Assembly: GCA_037903475.1 (NCBI GenBank)
Contig: JBAJFG010000047.1
Coordinates: 4,626,001-4,690,000, forward strand
Source of the DNA: Ancylostoma caninum
Lineage: Eukaryota > Nematoda > Chromadorea > Rhabditida > Ancylostomatidae
DNA length: 64,000 bases
Direction of reading: 5' to 3'
Below are positions 24,943 to 64,000 of this stretch, piece after piece. Both the position numbers and the translations under genes were made by a program. Every line of letters begins with the position of its first letter. The first letter of the stretch is position 1. Under the pieces are notes generated by a model. That model made no database searches, was not told the DNA's origin, and saw nothing but the letters and a program-made list of their open reading frames with translations.

Positions 24943-25017
24943 GACATCCTGAGAGGTGCAAGAAATTATCAAAATTTCAGTGAAATTTTGATAATTTCTT
25001 GCACCTCTCAGGATGTC
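24943..25017. repeat. Perfect 36-bp inverted repeat with 3-nt loop
   Basis: Arms 24943-24978 and 24982-25017 are exact reverse complements around AGT. The left arm starts GACATCCTGAGAGGTGCAAG. A transcript of either strand would form a perfect hairpin. Confidence 0.97.
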
Positions 25018-25120
25018 TAGTGGAATTCAGTTTCTTTGTTTAGGATGCGATTTTCGTTCCTCTTCTAAAATTTTCAGGATTTTAAGAGTTTGCGGGATGC
25101 TGATCTAATTTTGCCTCGAT

Positions 25121-25175
25121 TAATTTATTTATTTATCTATTTTTCATTTACTTTAATGCACTCAAGGGTGCGCCA
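25121..25175 (-). repeat. Retroposon-like 3' terminus, copy 3 (minus)
   Basis: Minus strand: TGGCGCACCCTTGAGTGC, then an A-rich spacer and TAAA repeats. Same hairpin-plus-tail layout as copy 1. Confidence 0.55.
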
Positions 25176-25721
25176 GTGAAACAAAAGAAATAATAGTAAA
25201 TCGTAGACCAACACAGAGCTTTACAGTGCTCCCTGTACCATTCCTTTCAATCAACAGCACGCTATCGAGTCGTCAGTTAACACAGAATTACTCCTTTTAT
25301 TATATATTATAGAAGCAGCCTCCACACCATTAATGAGACACAAAAATCCCAGCTTTATACGAAGTGATTTTTGAGGTGGCTGAATAAATTCGAAGTCTTC
25401 TGGTCCTTTATTTGAATTTTTGTAGAACATCTCCTTTCTGAAATTTTCAAAAACGCTCTAACATAGATTTTTATGATCATATTGGATTAGAAATTTCACT
25501 ACATTAACATAAGAATCCTATAACCTTTAGGGCATAATGATTTCTTAAACCGTACCATGGGGAAAAACCCAGTGAGCAGCACGTTCGTCAGTGGGTTAAT
25601 GTCGTTATCAACTCAGTTAATGTCGTAACCCATGTCAAATTTAACATTAAAGTCTTTCTCCGTTGTTCTGAAAAAAAAATCCAGATTGGGGAAACCTTAC
25701 ACATCGGCAAGGAACTGTCCC

Positions 25722-26400
25722 GGCACTATTCCACTTGTTCTGCCTCGAAATCTCAAAATCAAAAATTTCTCTAAATCTACATCTAGAAAGTTTATTTGAC
25801 ATGCTGATCACGAATATCACACTGATTTTGTGACGTAACCTCACTTGGGTAAAGTTATGGTAGGGTTTGGGTGAGTAAGGTATCTCACGGAATCACCTGA
25901 ATTTTTGTCTACGGGGCTTATTTGACATGCAAGTCGAAAACGATTCTGAGGTTTTTCTGTAGATGGTACTCGCCCCAACTCTACCGACACCTTACCCGGA
26001 TGGGGTTGCTGCAATAAACGAATGTGAAATTCGTGACCAGCATATCAAATAACCCCCTAGACAAAAATTCAGGTGATTCCGTGAGATACCTTATTCACCC
26101 TAACCCTACCATAACCTTACCCAAGTGAGGTTAGGGTACAAAATTAGTGTGATATTCGTGATCAGAGCTGGGATTCATGAAACGATAACCCAAGCTAGCA
26201 AACCAACTTTTGTTGTCTGCGTCTTTTAGCACTATGTAGTCAATACGATAACCAATCACTCTAGCCATCTTTGGTTCGCTTGGTTATCGTTTCATGAATC
26301 CGAGACGAGCATGTCAAATAACCCCCCCCCCCTAGACCAAGTTTCAGAGAAATTTTTGATTTTGAGATTTTGGGGCAGAACAAGTGGAATGGTGCCACTG
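25722..26400. mobile_element. Foldback element with ~215-bp arms and a nested insertion
   Basis: Left arm 25722-25935 and right arm 26025-26400 are inverted copies: CACTTGTTCTGCC, TCAAAATCAAAAATTTCTCT, CTCACTTGGGTAA and GGTATCTCACGGAATCACC each appear in both. The right arm is interrupted by the short TIR element at 26171-26301. A run of 11 C lies at 26322-26332. Confidence 0.9.
26171..26301. mobile_element. Short TIR element (ends ...CGATAACC), copy 2, nested
   Basis: 20-bp perfect terminal inverted repeats: GGATTCATGAAACGATAACC and its reverse complement. It sits inside the right arm of the foldback; the uninterrupted sequence is still visible near 25800 in the left arm (GACATGCTGATCACG). 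Confidence 0.92.
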
Positions 26401-26639
26401 CCCCGTATTTTTGCTTCTCTATACCCGAGGCTTGACTAATGTGCTGGTCTTGGCTCTCTCCAATCTTCCACTTTATTATATTTCAATTCTCCTCTGTAGA
26501 ACCCTTCCCAAGGCCATCGTCATTAATTGCTCTGCAGAAAACGCATCATTGACGGACTCGTCGTCTGAATGCTGATCTTCTGAACAGCAGCTTTTTCTAA
26601 GAAGCTCCATTCCGGCGGTAATTTGATTTCTTGAACTCC

Positions 26640-26930
26640 TTGTCTTTCGATCTGGTGGTGACCGTATCCAGCACGACGAACTCGTTTCGTCGCCGATTTC
26701 TTCGTGTGCCTTCGTGTTTTTCCGGCGTTTACAGGCCCGCGCCCAGGAGGAGGATTTCAGCGCTCAGCGTTGATGAATTACGTGGTGGTGGCGATGGTTG
26801 GTGGGGCGCGGTGGCGGTGGTGGTGGTGGTCCTGCAACGAATAATACCTGTTCGATGTGCGATACAAAACGTGCTTTTATCGCGCCGCCGCCACGAGTGA
26901 TTGCTGTGCCAGTGGTTATGATGTGGTTAT
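26640..26930. promoter_or_regulatory. GC-rich island with GGTGGTGGTGG tract
   Basis: Contains GTGGCGGTGGTGGTGGTGG and CGCGCCGCCGCCACGA. Frames are open but domain-free. Confidence 0.25.
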
Positions 26931-28456
26931 GGTGAAAAAACAGACAATCGTCTCTATTGTCAGCAGCGGATCCAGCCATCAGCTGATGACTGGCTCGCAC
27001 GAATGCTTCGCGGGCCTGTTCGCCACGTGTCGAGTAGCCGCTTGGGGGGTCTGCAAGGTGTTAGGGACGAGGTGACTGGAATCCTGGGAGTAGTTCAGAT
27101 TTTTCCTATAACGCTCCAGGATGGGGAAGAAGCTCCCGATAATCAAGTTTAGAAGGCAAATGAAGACAGGAAACACAGCTTATAGGTCTATAGTGCTGGA
27201 AGATCTTAAAACACACGGAGAACGTTAATCGTTAATCGAAAGTCGTGAATTTCCGCGTTTTTCCCCTCGAGAAGCATTTTTTTTTTCAGAAAAATCAGAC
27301 AAAGTAAGCCTTTCACTGTACCGTAAATACCTCATGCACACATATATCTATGTATGTTGTTGATTTTGGCTCCTTCCAGAAAATTTTCTATCCCTGAATT
27401 TTTTCGTGGAATTCTATGATATAATGACCTCGCATATGCTCCCAACCCGTCGAAGAGATTCCAAAGTTAGAAATTTCCAGAAAATAATTATTTGGAAGCT
27501 ATATAAACCTTCCATAAGTCTCAGATTTCGATGGTACGTGTTGGAAGAAACAACGAAATTCCAGAAAATCCCCGCCACATAGCAAATTTCCAGGGGAAAT
27601 GAAGTGTATAGAATTATAAGAAACGCTGGGAAAGTCATCCACATTGTGTTCTGGTAATGCTTCTTGCTACCGCAGTTTTTGTTGCTAATTTGCTGCCTTA
27701 CTGCTGAAAAAAATCTTGAAGGAAACACCGACCCAGATTCTGTGCATCTCTGAAAACATGTTTATGTCTTGTGTAATATTCAGTCTCTTGCTCGATTTGT
27801 TGTGCAGTTACTGCAATAGAATCATGGATTAATAACTGTAGAATGATTTTTCTCCTTCTTTAATTACATGGATACCTCGAGCTTCAATTCTGTGAAGATG
27901 TGGCAAGTTTGAAGTATTGGGGACTATCATCGAGAAAAAAATGCGCCTAGTTTTCTGTTTCGGTTGTCTTTGGTTTACACAAACAGTACTTGGCTAACTT
28001 CGTCTGGGTAAGTTCCAAAGAGGATCCAAGTGCAGAAGATGGGCAGCGATAACCGCTCCGGGTAATTGAGAATATCCTGCTCCGGGTTATTCAGAACATC
28101 CGTTCGTTTCTGGGGTTGTACTGAAAAAATCTCGTGAAAGAATGAAAAAAAAACATTCCTATTTGATGACTGATCTAACAAGATGGGTTAGGGTAACGTT
28201 ATAACAATTCAAGCATGAATTAAATGTTAGTTTGCGATGATATATGTAGGAGCATATTATTCCACACTGAGGGAGGCTCCGAGGTAACAAACGATGGGTT
28301 TGGTGGAACGTTGTGGGCAATGCCTGATGGTTCCCATGACGTTTTTTCTTTTCGATCATATCACCCCTGGTGAACCCTCCCCCTCACGGGACACTAGACC
28401 AAGGGATAGGTTGGGGATAATTTCGCAGAGGCAGCATAGGTTTTAGATTAGTGGCC
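26931..28456. other. Non-coding, nothing assigned
   Basis: AT-rich sequence without recognisable genes or clear repeats. Confidence 0.5.
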
Positions 28457-28553
28457 GCATTAGTTAACGTGGGTAAACTTGCTAACAGCCCACAAATTTA
28501 CCCATCTCCGTCACACAGGCATCGACACCTTCGCCCTAGGTAATCTCATTAGT
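28457..28553. mobile_element. ACCCAGGGTAAACGTG-family element, copy 4
   Basis: GCATTAGTTAACGTGGGTAAAC at the left and CCTAGGTAATCTCATTAGT at the right; diverged. Confidence 0.45.
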
Positions 28554-29660
28554 ACAACAAAGCCCAGAAGTTGGGAGGAATACCCAGGGGTTAACGTAGA
28601 TTACCCATCTTCTATTTTAGCCCTCTTCTGACCCCCTACCACTTGGAAGGGTTCGAGGGTTTCCCGGAATTTTCCTGGGATGTCGTACGTATTCGGTAAA
28701 TCAATGAATCAATAACCCACCCTACACGAATGCTACACAGGAGCTCGGAAACATCTACGGGATAATGATTGGGAGCCAGAAAACTAATCCTGTTCGTTTA
28801 GAAAATTTCGGATTTCATTAACCCGTTAATCCGTTACCTTACACCGTAAAACCTGATACGGTACGATCCTAACCTACGCCATCCCCCCCCCCTTCCGGCT
28901 ACTAGCGCCTTACTACATTTGACCTCAAGGATTTCATTCCAAATTGCAGGACTTTATCAGACGTAGTCCTAGAGGAGTACTGTAGTGTGACGCTGTTTCC
29001 TCTCAGGTTCCACATTCTGCCACAAGTGCAGCTAAAGTACTCGTTAAAGTGATTGATCTAATCTCATTCGTTAATTTAGTGTCTACTGTTACACTACGTA
29101 ATGGGTCTCTAACATCAACAACATGCTCCTTGCACAAGGAAGTTTCTCAAAGGGCAACCGAGGAATTTTACGATTAACGATCTCTATTTTATAAGTAGAA
29201 AACCTTACAACACTAGTTACCTTGACTATTTCCACGCCAAACCGTATGTCTTCCAATTTCCAAAGTTCAAACCACCATCACTCCATTTCCTATTCAGCCA
29301 TAGGAAACGACCGCCCCACCCCAAAAAAGGAACAGTTGTCCGTGAACACACGTTTTTCTCACAACAGCAACCAAATTCGACACTAATGGGTCGAGTTTCG
29401 TCGTTCGTCATTAACGCATGTCTCTTGCAGAACAAATGCATGTCGGTCGAGAAAAAATCCTCGTAATTAGAGTTGTTAAGACCCTGAGCGAGACCTCATT
29501 AAAATGTCGTAACGCAGTTATTACGGATTTTACGCAAAACTGCAGAATGTCGTCGAGAGAAACTTGTTTTGCAAAGGATCCTCGTACGAAATGTGATGGG
29601 TGCTGAGATTGGGCTAGATGATTGATTTGCTGCTTGTGGTGTTGTCCTCTTGCGGAACTA
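28554..29660. other. Non-coding, nothing assigned
   Basis: No gene recognised. A run of 10 C lies at 28883-28892. Confidence 0.5.
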
Positions 29661-30505
29661 TAGGGTTTTTTGTGGGCGTGGTCTAGCTGCAATGGCTTAA
29701 TTGGAACTGTTTATGGTTTCAAGGAGCCTATGTAAAGTTGGTTCCCATTTCATAAGTCTATTCGAACTTGTACATTGAGGAGGCGAAAAATGATCACGAA
29801 ATTGTCTGAGTGGAAAATAAGGAGTGGGCGTGTCCTAACTACAAGCATCTGCAATTACTGGCCTCTGAGCTTATGCATATCTATCGGTTTTGCCTTGATA
29901 TCATTGATATCACATACTTGTTTTCCAACGTACTCCTTGCAGGATACCATCGTAGGTCCAGCTGGAGCAAGGGGAGGGGGGAGGGGCGAGTGGGTGTGGT
30001 TCAACTGCAAGCTTCGAAATTCATCGCTCCTAGGAACAGTTTTTAGAAAAAAAACTTTTGTTTATCTACATGTCCTCTGTTAGATGTCATGGCAGATCGG
30101 GCACGTTGGTGAAGTGAGGCTGATAAGGTAGAACTGTCTCTGTTGTGGGCGTGGCCTCACTGCAAATGTCTATTTAAACCATTTATTAAATGTTAAGCAT
30201 GGCCACATCCTGGTAATCCAACCATACATACATGTCGAGCATGAGAAGGATGACAGACAATAAAACTGTTGTGTCACAAACAATTGAGGGGTGTGGCCTA
30301 ACTACAAACACCGGAGCCTCATGCCTACAAGGAATTGTCTCACTTTGACTCAACGTAAATATTTTTTTGCTTTCTTGCTTATGCATTCTATTAAAAGCGT
30401 AAGATTCTATGGCTAGAAATTTGAAAAAAACGCCAATTCGACTGTAGTGAGGGAGTGGCTTAGCTGCAAATATAAAGATCTACTGACGCTGGGGGCGTGG
30501 CCACC
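29661..30505. repeat. Array of GTGGGCGTGGCCTAACTGCAA motifs, spacing ~155 bp
   Basis: Variants lie near 29670, 29822, 29988, 30146, 30290, 30452 and 30488. The first six are 144-166 bp apart, always in the same orientation and followed by CTAACTGCAA-like sequence. This is either a degenerate tandem repeat or regularly spaced CACCC/KLF-type boxes. Confidence 0.6.
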
Positions 30506-30929
30506 TGGTAAGCGCGAGAATATGGGCCTTTTCCTTTCGAATTCTAGTAATTTTTACGAAGTTCACCGAGAATTTTCTAGAGATTTCGAAATCCATTGAA
30601 ATGCTCGCATTCTTTTTTCTTTTCTTTCTGCATTTATCATCATTTCTCCTTCTTCTAGTTTTTTCCCAGAAATTTATTCGGCCATGCACAGGTTCCACTC
30701 AAGCACCAACTTATTCTCTTTTCTTACCATGCTATATTTACACTGTAGACAAATCATCACTGTGGTTATGAAATTTCCGGTTCTCAGCCCGACCATTTTT
30801 TGCCCGACAACGTTTCCAAGGTTAAAATAAGTCTGTAAATGACTTAATATGGTGTGACGACGCTGTGAATCATATGATTTTCTTCGATCATGTGAAAATA
30901 GCAATAAATCAACGTCTACGAATTGTCAT

Positions 30930-31180
30930 GGGGTTTCCAGCAGACGCCGCTGCACGGCGTTTTACCGGTGCTGCGCAGCGCACCGGTGACACGACGGTGG
31001 TCATTTTGTTCTTTGCTTTCTGAGTGGCCGAGTTTGAGCGCACAAACCCAACACGACGAGCGACGAGGAAGCGATTGCATACGGGCGACCGCTCTCATAT
31101 ACGCACACACACACATACAGACGGGGTCGAAATGAGAAAATGTCACCCGTTGAGTGCGACTGAAAAGTCAGGGATCGCCG
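30930..31180. promoter_or_regulatory. GC-rich island with ACCGGTGC inverted repeat
   Basis: ACCGGTGC and GCACCGGT (30964-30987) flank TGCGCAGC as a perfect 8-bp inverted repeat. A GCTGCGCAGTGCAC-like word recurs in the 33.5-kb island. Role inferred only. Confidence 0.3.
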
Positions 31181-32302
31181 GGCGGATCGATTTGGGTGGT
31201 CTTAGTGGGTTTAAGATGATGCCAAAGCTTGGATATGGAATTTATTATTATTTATTTATTTATCTTCAAAATTATAATTAAAATAAACATAAAACAAAAC
31301 AAAGTATAAATTTTAACAAGCCTAGCCGATTATTCTGGAACAAGTGATGCTATGAATACTGCAACTTATCAATTAATCAACTAATCGTATTGGTGATTTT
31401 TTTAATTCTTAGTTTTTTAGTGGGGCTATTTTTCATCGTAATTATTTTTTAAGATTTGAAATAATATGTAGATCTATAATTTTATCGTTTGTCCATTTGT
31501 TTGCAATTTCTTTCATTAATTTATTATCATTTCATGTGATTCACCGGTCAATGAAGCCATGTACGTCATCGTTTTTTTTTTCATTCACCTATTTTTACCT
31601 TACTTTTCCTCTCTTTTCTGCCTCCATGATGATCGGTTTTGGTTTAGAGCCAAAGTGAAAGTAACAAAACTCACATAATACATATGTACGTAGGAATAGG
31701 TCGCCTACGTCTGTTTCTCATTTTTTAAAATTTCCTTATGCCTGTGACGGACGCCGGAGTTGGTAGCCAGGGGGGTAGGGCGGGGGAGGGGGGGGGGTGG
31801 AGAAAAGTAGCAAGCAACTCCGCCACTCCGTGGACCCGGATAGGGTAATAAAATCACTAAGAATATTATTTTCTGTACTAATTAATCAACACTGAATATT
31901 TTAAAAATGATAAAAAAGAAGAGTAAAAATAAGCCTATATAGTATTTTCGTTCTTTTTTTTTCAGTATTTTTTATCTATTTTATAAATTAATCCCCTCCT
32001 GCATCTGCCACTGATGTATACGTACGTCAGCTTTCTAAAAGCCGTACAACTTCTCCTTATTCTGTCCGCCCTCCTTTCTCTTCTGTTCTGTTTCTCTTAG
32101 CTTTTTTTGTCTGTCTTTCTTTCACTGCGTTTATCTGCAAACACAATACGTCCTCTCATGTTTGTGTTATTGTTTTTGCTAATCTTTCGTGTTTATGATC
32201 ATATCTTTCTCTGTGTAAATATCATATCATCGCATTATACATTCATCCTGTGCTTGCCTCATTACAAACATATAAATACATAGATATGTGAAGCTATAGC
32301 TA
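31181..32302. other. Non-coding, AT-rich
   Basis: No gene seen. G-rich patch with a run of 10 G at 31788-31797. Confidence 0.5.
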
Positions 32303-32570
32303 CAGTGGACGGCAGCGGCGCTGGCCCATCTGCGGCCTCGAGAAGGACGCAGCGCGACCGCGCCGCGCGCGTGGATCGGTGTCCTCACGTGCGGAATATT
32401 ATTTCTAGTATCTTTTCTCCCCGATTCGCTCGAAAATCCTTAGAATCGAGTACAAAGGCTGTAAGAAATTGCATAACAGCAGCAGAATACATAGGTTACG
32501 GCGGGCGCGGCGCGGTTGCGCGACGTCCTTCTCAAAGCCACAGATGGGCCAACGCCATTGACGTCCACTG
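32303..32570. mobile_element. Mariner/Tc1-like MITE, 268 bp, TA target site
   Basis: Ends CAGTGGACG...CGTCCACTG flanked by TA on both sides. About 70 bp of terminal inverted repeat with mismatches (both ends share GGCCCATCTG and GAGAAGGACG). GC-rich interior, no transposase. Confidence 0.9.
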
Positions 32571-33479
32571 TATGTGTTTAGTTTCTCTTCTTCTATAACA
32601 ACATAAGTAATCCTGTCATTCAGTTTATCACCCGACTACATAAATGTTAATATATATTAATACACGAATAATTAGTTAAATAACAGAATATGCCTGATCC
32701 CTACTTCTCTCATCAGGATTTTACTAATCCTTAATCCAGTGTCCTCCATTGATCTTTGTTTGGTTGTCCGTTTGCTTAGTCTTTTATTGTTCTAATGTAG
32801 TTTTGTTGCTAACATTGTCATGCACGCCGCGTATTCAATAAACAAATAAATAAATAAATAAACAAATTCCTATTAAGGAGCAAACAATTGAAAATAAGGA
32901 ATAATAGAAAGAAATTATGAAGCACACATACATTACCCCTCCGTCCGCTGTTCAGCTCTTCACTTTTCTCTTTTTCCTCTTCTTGTGTGTTTTTTTCATT
33001 GACTCTCTCATCTTACCGCTTTGGTTTGTTTATGTTGCATACCTTTTTGTTTATGTAACGTCCCACCATGAGCGAGTTAACTGTTTAAGACGAAAATTTT
33101 GTTTTTATTACGCTTCTGTTTCGGCAAAAATTTCGTTTCCCTGTTATTTTTTCATTGGCGCGATCCCAAGCTATTTTCTACCGTTCTACTTATCTATTTA
33201 CTTACCTGTTTATTTATTTATCTATTCATCTGCCATTCTTTTCGTCTACCGTGTTTGTGCGGACTCTGTGGGAACTCTCTCTACTGAACTTCCTGAAACC
33301 TTGGGTGCCACCACACTTACATTAGTATTTATTTATGTTTTAGCATTCTGTACTGTTTTTAATTACCCTGTTTTTCAAATTTTGTTTTATGATGCACCAG
33401 AACCCGGTGCAAGAATTGCTTGAACGTTCACTCCAAATTGCCATGTTTACATCTGGATCCGTATGTTTGTGCGTGGTGT
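32571..33479. other. Non-coding, pyrimidine-rich
   Basis: The 168-codon plus frame at 32917-33423 is low-complexity, hydrophobic and domain-free. A TAAA-like run at 32838-32868 may be another retroposon tail. Confidence 0.5.
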
Positions 33480-33840
33480 GTGTCAGCTCAGCATTCGCCT
33501 GCTGAAATCGTTCATTCAACGCCGGCGAAGTCATTCCGAAACGGGTTTCCACGGGCGCTGCGCAGTGCACATGGGTCATCCATCCATTTGTCCGCCAACA
33601 CCCGTACCTCCCGTTCAACCGACAGCAGGGGAGGGCGATCTGCATGGATCAGCCGGGGAGGAGCGAGCGGGGTTGGAGAATTTTTCACGTGCATCCAGAA
33701 CCGGAGGCGTAAATTGAAGGGCCTAATCCAGCGCGCTCATCTCAGCACAGCAGCGGTCCAGTCTTAGCCCTTTTTCCGCCGTACGCTTCATCCATCATAG
33801 CTGCTGCGGACATTTCCGGGCCGACAAAACTTTGTTGGAG
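33480..33840. promoter_or_regulatory. GC-rich island just upstream of the first visible lrp-1 exon
   Basis: GC-rich sequence 230-590 bp before visible exon 1, ending in a run of 11 G (33849-33859). It might hold the promoter or a 5' exon. A short hydrophobic frame from the ATG at 33443 (CLCVVCVSSAFA) hits TGA before any good donor in the right phase. Confidence 0.25.
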
Positions 33841-34067
33841 CGGTCGGCGGGGGGGGGGGTGCGAATCCTGGGAATCTTTCTGGGAGGTCCTTCCTCTAGG
33901 CATTCACATGAAATATCAAACCTAGAAATTCTTTGTAATATATTTCTGAGTTTTACTTCATTTCCAAGCTATGAAACTGCACAAAAAACCAGCCAGGCTC
34001 GCCTTGGGTCTAAAATTTTGAAATGAACTCTAACACCCGGATCTCTCCCTGATTTTCCTGATTTCAG

Positions 34068-63970
<29,903 letters not shown>

Positions 63971-64000
63971 GTAAGTTATTGACTTGTCGATCGATTATCG

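Noticed and set aside
32917..33423. 168-codon hydrophobic plus-strand frame just upstream of lrp-1
   Set aside because: Low-complexity pyrimidine-rich DNA gives an F/L/Y-rich translation. No donor links it in the right phase to 34068.
33443..33505. Short signal-peptide-like frame (CLCVVCVSSAFA) as the first exon of lrp-1
   Set aside because: It ends in TGA. The only phase-matching donor (GTGTCA) would truncate the hydrophobic core.

Overview
The window looks like nuclear DNA of a nematode, most likely a rhabditid or strongylid relative of Caenorhabditis. I infer this from one very large, intron-rich gene whose product resembles C. elegans LRP-1 (megalin-type LDL-receptor-related protein), from its many 51-60 nt introns with TTTCAG-like acceptors, and from Tc1/mariner-like, RTE-like and tRNA-SINE-like repeats. 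The species cannot be fixed from sequence alone.

Positions 1-34067 contain no gene I can defend. This stretch is AT-rich non-coding DNA with GC-rich islands near 13.55, 16.1, 18.0, 21.0, 24.3, 26.65, 30.95 and 33.5 kb. It also holds inverted-repeat elements, a 5'-truncated RTE-like retrotransposon remnant (5.64-6.47 kb, minus strand), retroposon-like 3' tails, a nested foldback element (25.7-26.4 kb), a perfect 36-bp hairpin (24.94 kb) and two long-period degenerate arrays (21.6-22.6 and 29.65-30.5 kb). It is probably the upstream regulatory region and/or the long first intron(s) of the downstream gene. One weak minus-strand reading frame near 3 kb could encode a dibasic-rich secreted peptide precursor.

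Positions 34068-63970 (plus strand) hold 71 consecutive exons of an lrp-1 orthologue. Every junction keeps the reading frame, giving 8,433 nt and 2,810 complete codons. Domain order is: six LDLa repeats, an EGF pair, beta-propeller 1, EGF, propeller 2, EGF, eight LDLa repeats, an EGF pair, propeller 3, EGF, propeller 4, EGF, propeller 5, EGF, propeller 6, EGF, then the first LDLa repeat of a third cluster, where the window ends. The signal peptide exon(s) and the C-terminal part (further LDLa repeats, transmembrane segment, cytoplasmic tail) lie outside what can be assigned.

The introns are informative. Two use GC-AG splice sites. Two are 51 nt long, in frame and free of stops. One carries a ~1.55 kb Tc1-like element whose two ~650-bp arms are inverted copies of each other. 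One carries a SINE with a clean target-site duplication. Two introns 12 kb apart carry complementary ATTC and GAAT tetranucleotide arrays.
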